Positions 13,585 to 13,861 of a stretch of 13,861 nucleotides of DNA are shown here, in pieces (the stretch's first letter is position 1; each line of letters opens with the position of its first letter). Under the pieces are notes generated by a model, which did not search any database, was not told the origin of the DNA, and saw only the letters and a list, made by a program, of their open reading frames with translations. The translations under genes and the position numbers were made by a program. The DNA is from JABFRZ01 sp031413955 (GTDB lineage Bacteria; Planctomycetota; UBA1135; GCA-002686595). The DNA lies in the NCBI GenBank assembly GCA_031413955.1, contig JANOGB010000114.1, positions 1-13,861 on the forward strand, written 5' to 3'.

Positions 13585-13861
13585 GGGCGGGGTTTCTTCC
13601 GGTTGGTTGGGCCGGATCGGCGGGGGTCGGCGGATGTTACGCGGTCGGTGCCGAGCGCGTTTCCGCTCCGAGGCCTTTCTCAGCCGGGAGCGCCGGGCTC
13701 CAGCCCGGCTGCCTTCTCTTCTGGAGCTTCGGGCTTTCGTGTGGGTAGCGAGCCGCCGGTAGTTGGCTTGGCACTTTTGCTTCTGCTGCTCTCACTCCCG
13801 CGCCTGTCCCGGGCTCGTCGGGGACCCCGCAGACGCGCGGGAGCGATCGACCCGGCGGCGC
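13585..13861. other. Non-coding right end, upstream region of the sigma operon
   Basis: This 277-bp stretch holds no convincing gene on either strand. It contains the single REP-like unit and presumably the promoter of the secreted-protein/sigma/anti-sigma operon, but I cannot identify a promoter motif. The sequence may continue into a neighbouring gene beyond the window. Confidence 0.5.
13684..13711. repeat. Single REP-like unit (element C) upstream of the secreted-protein gene
   Basis: One left-type unit: GGGAGC followed by hairpin GCCGGGCT-CC-AGCCCGGC, identical in core to the left units of elements A and B. No inverted partner is visible in the roughly 100 bases to its right. It lies about 100 bases upstream of the start of the secreted-protein gene. 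Confidence 0.85.

Noticed and set aside
1..13861. CRISPR array, tRNA, rRNA or complete insertion sequence
   Set aside because: No regularly spaced direct repeats, no tRNA-like cloverleaf or rRNA signature, and no transposase was seen in any frame.

Overview
This is a GC-rich window (roughly 70% by eye) from what is very probably a member of the Planctomycetota. The evidence is family content: a PSCyt1/DUF1549/DUF1553 cytochrome-type protein, a Tat-exported DUF1501 protein and a DUF2231-cytochrome-LRR membrane protein, a trio typical of that phylum. The GC content hints at a high-GC planctomycete lineage, but the sequence does not let me name a genus. All ten genes lie on the minus strand, so transcription runs from the right end to the left end.

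Right block (13584 to 11389): a secreted protein of unknown function, an ECF-type sigma factor, and a one-pass membrane protein that is probably its anti-sigma factor. They are tightly spaced (16 nt, then an ATGA overlap) and look like one operon. A ~100-bp palindromic repeat abuts the anti-sigma stop codon. Middle block (11264 to 7095): a VOC-cupin-cupin fusion protein, a secreted alpha/beta-hydrolase-like protein overlapping it by 14 nt, a small exported helical-repeat protein, and a J-domain co-chaperone that starts at GTG and has only half of the usual DnaJ zinc region. Left block (6932 to 89): the PSCyt1-PSCyt2-PSD1 protein, the DUF1501 protein and the DUF2231-cytochrome-LRR-YHS-like protein. 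These probably form a cell-envelope haem module whose substrate is unknown.

Two kinds of non-coding structure stand out. First, there is a REP/REPIN-like family. Two ~100-bp elements each consist of two inverted GGAG-type hairpin units (1194-1293 and 11288-11388), there is one single unit (13684-13711), and there is one degenerate unit (10139-10160). One full element lies in frame inside the membrane-cytochrome gene and encodes an interdomain linker, and the degenerate unit sits at the end of the cupin gene. Second, a perfect 34-bp inverted repeat of lower GC (3230-3332) fills most of the gap between the PSD1-type and DUF1501 genes. I found no tRNA, rRNA, CRISPR array, phage gene or complete insertion sequence. 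The extreme left end (1-65) has homopolymer runs and a perfect palindrome and may be a contig end.
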